Shown: positions 61,466 to 64,000 of the stretch, piece after piece | Layout: every line of letters begins with the position of its first letter | How positions within the stretch are numbered: the first letter of the stretch is position 1 | Origin: Halioglobus sp. | GTDB lineage: Bacteria; Pseudomonadota; Gammaproteobacteria; Pseudomonadales; Halieaceae | Assembly (NCBI GenBank): GCA_020443425.1 | Contig: JAGRIE010000019.1 | Location: 1 to 64,000 of the forward strand | Direction: 5' to 3' | Length of the DNA: 64,000 bases | Program-made: the position numbers and the translations under genes | Notes under the pieces: generated by a model | What the model was told of the DNA's origin: nothing | What the model saw: only the letters and a program-made list of their open reading frames with translations | The model's database searches: none

Positions 61466-62074
61466 GTGGCAAAGCATATCAAGAAAGTTCGCGGCCTGAA
61501 AATTCTGACGCGAAAACACCCCTCTATCCAATCGCTGATGAATGAGAAGCACGCGCCCAGAATTCACGGTGACAAAGTGTGGGCATCCAGCTACTTCATT
61601 ATGGACTTTCTCGACGACAACCCGCCGCCAGAGAAAACCTCAATCCTGGAACTCGGCTGTGGCTGGGGGATTCTCAGCCTGTATTGCGCACAGACATTTA
61701 AAGCCAACGTGCTCGCCTCCGACGCAGACAGGAATGTCTTTCCCTTTCTGAAACTGCACGCGGCAGAGAATGATGTGAAAATCAGGACCAGGATCAGTCG
61801 CTATGAGAAGCTCAGTGATACCGTCTTGTCCAAACAGGACATCATTGTCGGCGGCGATATCTGCTTTTGGGATGAGCAGGTAGATGCCCTGTATGACACC
61901 ATCAAGCGGGCCCTGAAGAACGGCGTGAAAACCATTATCATCGCCGACCCGGGTCGCCCCACATTCCACGACCTCGCCCAGCGCTGTAAAGCAGATTTCA
62001 GGGCGTTCCTGATACCGTACGGGGTCTCGGACCCCGCGAACTATGATGGCTACCTGCTGCTGATCAGCAATTAG
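61466..62074 (+). CDS. Class I SAM-dependent methyltransferase (METTL-like)
   Basis: The 202-residue protein has a Rossmann methyltransferase fold with motif I ILELGCGWGILSLYCA (residues 60-75), an acidic loop ASDAD, and IIVGGDICFWDE in the place of motif IV. IADPGRPTFHDLAQ follows, like some protein-lysine methyltransferases of the METTL16/21-type group. The substrate is unknown. It starts with GTG 61466, with a weak GAGACG upstream. It diverges from the channel gene with 139 bases between, and its stop lies 15 bases before the rhlE stop. Confidence 0.82.
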   Translation: MAKHIKKVRGLKILTRKHPSIQSLMNEKHAPRIHGDKVWASSYFIMDFLDDNPPPEKTSILELGCGWGILSLYCAQTFKANVLASDADRNVFPFLKLHAAENDVKIRTRISRYEKLSDTVLSKQDIIVGGDICFWDEQVDALYDTIKRALKNGVKTIIIADPGRPTFHDLAQRCKADFRAFLIPYGVSDPANYDGYLLLISN

Positions 62075-62089
62075 ACCCTGCTGACGCGC

Positions 62090-63421
62090 CTAGCTGGCGC
62101 GTCGGTTACCGCCTCCGGAATGTGCCCGCGCCCGGTCAGAGCGGCCACCAAAACCGCCGGGCTTGGCGCCACCTGATCCGGCACCGCGCCCATTGCCGCG
62201 CGCGCCGCCGCGATTATTTCCGCGACCACCCGCGTTGTTGCGGCCGCCACCACGGCCGTTCACAATCGGTTCCGCCTTGATTGTCGGGTCGACATCAAAG
62301 CCCGGCAGGTACACTTTTTCAATCTGGCTACCGAGCAGCTTCTCGATATCGCGGAGCAACTTCAGTTCATCCACGCACACCAGCGACATTGCACTGCCTT
62401 CACGACCTGCTCTCGCAGTGCGCCCGATGCGATGGACATAATCCTCCGGGATATTCGGCAGCTCGAAATTGACGACATGCGGCAACTTGTCGATATCAAT
62501 ACCTCGGGCCGCAATATCGGTGGCGACAAGCACGCGCACAGCGCCGGCTTTAAAATCTGCGAGCGCCTTGGTCCGCGCACCTTGCGACTTGTTACCGTGA
62601 ATGGCGGACGCGGTGATACCATCCTTGCCCAGTTGCTCGGCCAGCTTGTTGGCGCCGTGCTTGGTCCGCGTAAATACCAGCACCTGCTGCCACTGCTCCT
62701 CTCCGATCTTCTGGGACAACAGCTCGCGCTTGCGATGCTTGTCCACGGGATAGACGACCTGGCTGACGAGATCAACAGCGGTATTCTCAGGCGTCACCTG
62801 GATCTGTGACGGCTGGTTCATGAACTCAGAAGACAGCGCCTTGATCTCGCGTGAGAAGGTCGCGGAAAACAGCAGCGTTTGGCGCTGCGCAGGGATGACA
62901 TTCAATATCTTGCGAATGTCACGAATAAAGCCCATATCGAGCATCCTGTCCGCCTCGTCCAGGACCAGAATCTCCACCCTGGACAGGTCGATACTGCGCT
63001 GCTGAACGTGATCGAGCAGGCGGCCCGGGGTGGCCACAACGATATCCACGCCTTTGATCAACTTTTGTTTCTGGGGATTGATACTGACGCCACCGAAGAT
63101 AACCGCAGAGCGAAACGGCAGGTACTGCCCGTAATCCCGCACACTTTCGTGCACCTGGGCAGCCAGTTCGCGGGTCGGCGTGAGAACCAGCACCCGGGGG
63201 TGACGCTTCTGCCCCTCCTGATGGGCCTGTTGCAAACGCTGCAGGACCGGCAGCGTAAAACCGGCGGTTTTACCCGTGCCCGTCTGCGCACCGGCGAGCA
63301 AATCCTTACCCTCCAATACGATCGGGATTGCCTGTTCCTGAATGGGAGTCGCTTCAGCGTAGCCTTGTTTTTCGACAGCACGCAGCAGTTCAGCCGAGAG
63401 GCCGAGATCTTTAAATAACAT
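62090..63421 (-). CDS. rhlE: DEAD-box RNA helicase, RhlE type
   Basis: The 443-residue protein has all helicase motifs: Q motif (TPIQEQAI), AQTGTGKT (45-52), PTREL, DEAD (155-158), SAT (186-188) and [11 protein letters not shown] glycine/arginine/asparagine-rich tail of about 60 residues follows, typical of RhlE-type proteins that unwind RNA in ribosome assembly or RNA decay. ATG 63421 was chosen because MLFKDLGLS is the family start; an extension to 63481 is not conserved. It converges on the methyltransferase gene, and a hairpin (62082-62102) spans the stop. Confidence 0.95.
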   Translation of the reverse strand: MLFKDLGLSAELLRAVEKQGYAEATPIQEQAIPIVLEGKDLLAGAQTGTGKTAGFTLPVLQRLQQAHQEGQKRHPRVLVLTPTRELAAQVHESVRDYGQYLPFRSAVIFGGVSINPQKQKLIKGVDIVVATPGRLLDHVQQRSIDLSRVEILVLDEADRMLDMGFIRDIRKILNVIPAQRQTLLFSATFSREIKALSSEFMNQPSQIQVTPENTAVDLVSQVVYPVDKHRKRELLSQKIGEEQWQQVLVFTRTKHGANKLAEQLGKDGITASAIHGNKSQGARTKALADFKAGAVRVLVATDIAARGIDIDKLPHVVNFELPNIPEDYVHRIGRTARAGREGSAMSLVCVDELKLLRDIEKLLGSQIEKVYLPGFDVDPTIKAEPIVNGRGGGRNNAGGRGNNRGGARGNGRGAGSGGAKPGGFGGRSDRARAHSGGGNRRAS

Positions 63422-63720
63422 CTGTTTATTACTCCTGAATCTCTCTGAGAGAGAGCGCCTGACCAGAGAGCGCAGTAGCAAAAGAGTACTCGCGTATGGT
63501 TCGGTCCAGGCTTGAAATGCTTAATGGAATCGACCGTCACAGCTTGTGAGGCCAATGCGAGGCGCAGACCGAAGTGCGCCAGGACGGGGCGCACTATACC
63601 AGAGCGGATAATAAAAGATAGGGCTTGAGGCGCCGTGTTTGCAAAAGACCCTTGTACAGCACCGTACCACCAGGCGCGGGCGCACGGCTCAGTCCAGCCT
63701 GCGGATACGCAAGCCCCGCC
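63422..63720. other. 299-base gap upstream of rhlE
   Basis: This region lies between the end of the symporter gene (63721) and the rhlE start, both on the minus strand. Leader sequences of cold-inducible helicases are often long, but I recognise no promoter, terminator or small RNA here. Confidence 0.4.
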
Positions 63721-63999
63721 CTATTCGTCGTGGATAACCAGTTCCAGGTCGTGTGCTGCTGGCGCGTGATCCGGCGTGCGGATGTTCTCCACCAACTGCC
63801 GCACCGCGAGTGGCGGCGCCAGTGTGACGCTGGAGACCGCAAAGGCGACAGTGAAATTCACCATCGCTCCCACCGCGCCGAAGGCATTGGGTTCGATCCC
63901 CAGAAACCAGTTGGGCGGTGTGGCGCCGAGGAATGCAGTGCCGGGAATGAACATGATGCCCTTGTGCTGGAACACGTAGAAGAGCGTAATCCCGATACC
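63721..63999 (-). CDS. C-terminus of a sodium:solute symporter (ActP-like), partial
   Basis: Only the last 92 residues are present; the rest runs off the window. The visible part has a hydrophobic helix around VFQHKGIMFIPGTAFLG, then NWFLGIEPNAFGAVGAMVNF and a final helix with FAVSSVTLAPP. It ends RQLVENIRTPDHAP plus a short acidic tail. These are the C-terminal marks of acetate/pyruvate-type Na+/solute symporters in the ActP group. A DUF4212 small subunit may lie upstream outside the window. Confidence 0.8.
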   Translation of the reverse strand, partial: GIGITLFYVFQHKGIMFIPGTAFLGATPPNWFLGIEPNAFGAVGAMVNFTVAFAVSSVTLAPPLAVRQLVENIRTPDHAPAAHDLELVIHDE

Positions 64000-64000
64000 G

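Overview
The window is a 64 kb stretch of ordinary, gene-dense bacterial chromosome with high GC. It holds no rRNA, tRNA, CRISPR array, insertion sequence or prophage that I can see. Gene content suggests a marine or halophilic gammaproteobacterium, perhaps of the Halieaceae/OM60 or a neighbouring lineage (inference from content, not from a search). The supporting genes are an N-acetylglutaminylglutamine amide (NAGGN) osmolyte cluster, NhaA and CPA1-type Na+/H+ antiporters, an AcuI-like reductase, malonyl-CoA decarboxylase, a TonB receptor beside a lipoprotein GH10 xylanase, and the end of an acetate-type Na+/solute symporter.

Layout. 1-2.2 kb: end of a Bat-type VWA protein with a QQQDQx repeat, then batD. 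2.2-8.3 kb (minus): csp, an unlisted 55-aa basic protein, and a tight operon nadK-glpG-yeaC-DUF2797-pepN. 8.4-10.7 kb (plus): DUF1853, a BrxR/CapW-like WYL regulator and a DUF1232 protein. 10.7-14.9 kb (minus): DDN-type protein, slipin/NfeD pair, FetB-like permease, DUF3313-type lipoprotein. 15.0-20.9 kb (plus): TonB receptor, GH10 enzyme, HAD-PlsC fusion, small lipoprotein. 20.9-22.9 kb (minus): lipA and a D-cysteine desulfhydrase-like gene. 23.0-26.5 kb (plus): frdCAB of the Wolinella/diheme type. Between lipA and frdC lies a near-consensus FNR/Anr box. 26.5-27.9 kb: malonyl-CoA decarboxylase. 28.2-30.9 kb: two related lipoproteins and an OPT transporter. 30.9-36.7 kb (minus): NAGGN cluster with two tandem M42 peptidases. 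36.9-44.1 kb (minus): sodB, fadE, nhaA, DUF2254, AI-2E transporter. 44.4-45.8 kb (plus): a four-gene ElaB/holin-like/YqjK-like/PLDc_N envelope cluster behind a candidate sigma-54 promoter. 45.8-56.5 kb: mixed housekeeping and envelope genes. 57.4-59.2 kb: mscL with a zinc ribbon, and dmeF/dmeR with an operator-like site. 59.3-62.1 kb: universal stress protein, an ELIC-like pentameric ligand-gated ion channel, and a methyltransferase. 62.1-64.0 kb: rhlE and the C-terminus of an ActP-like symporter.

How it fits together. Much of the window concerns osmotic, ionic and envelope stress: NAGGN synthesis, two Na+/H+ antiporters, MscL, the ElaB-type cluster, slipin/NfeD, and BatD. A second theme is redox and oxygen: FNR-box-linked frdCAB/lipA and Fe-SOD. 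The most distinctive points are the pentameric channel, the shared FNR box between lipA and frd, the diheme cytochrome whose E-pathway glutamate position appears to be histidine, the sigma-54 promoter for the envelope cluster, and the orphan BrxR-like regulator.
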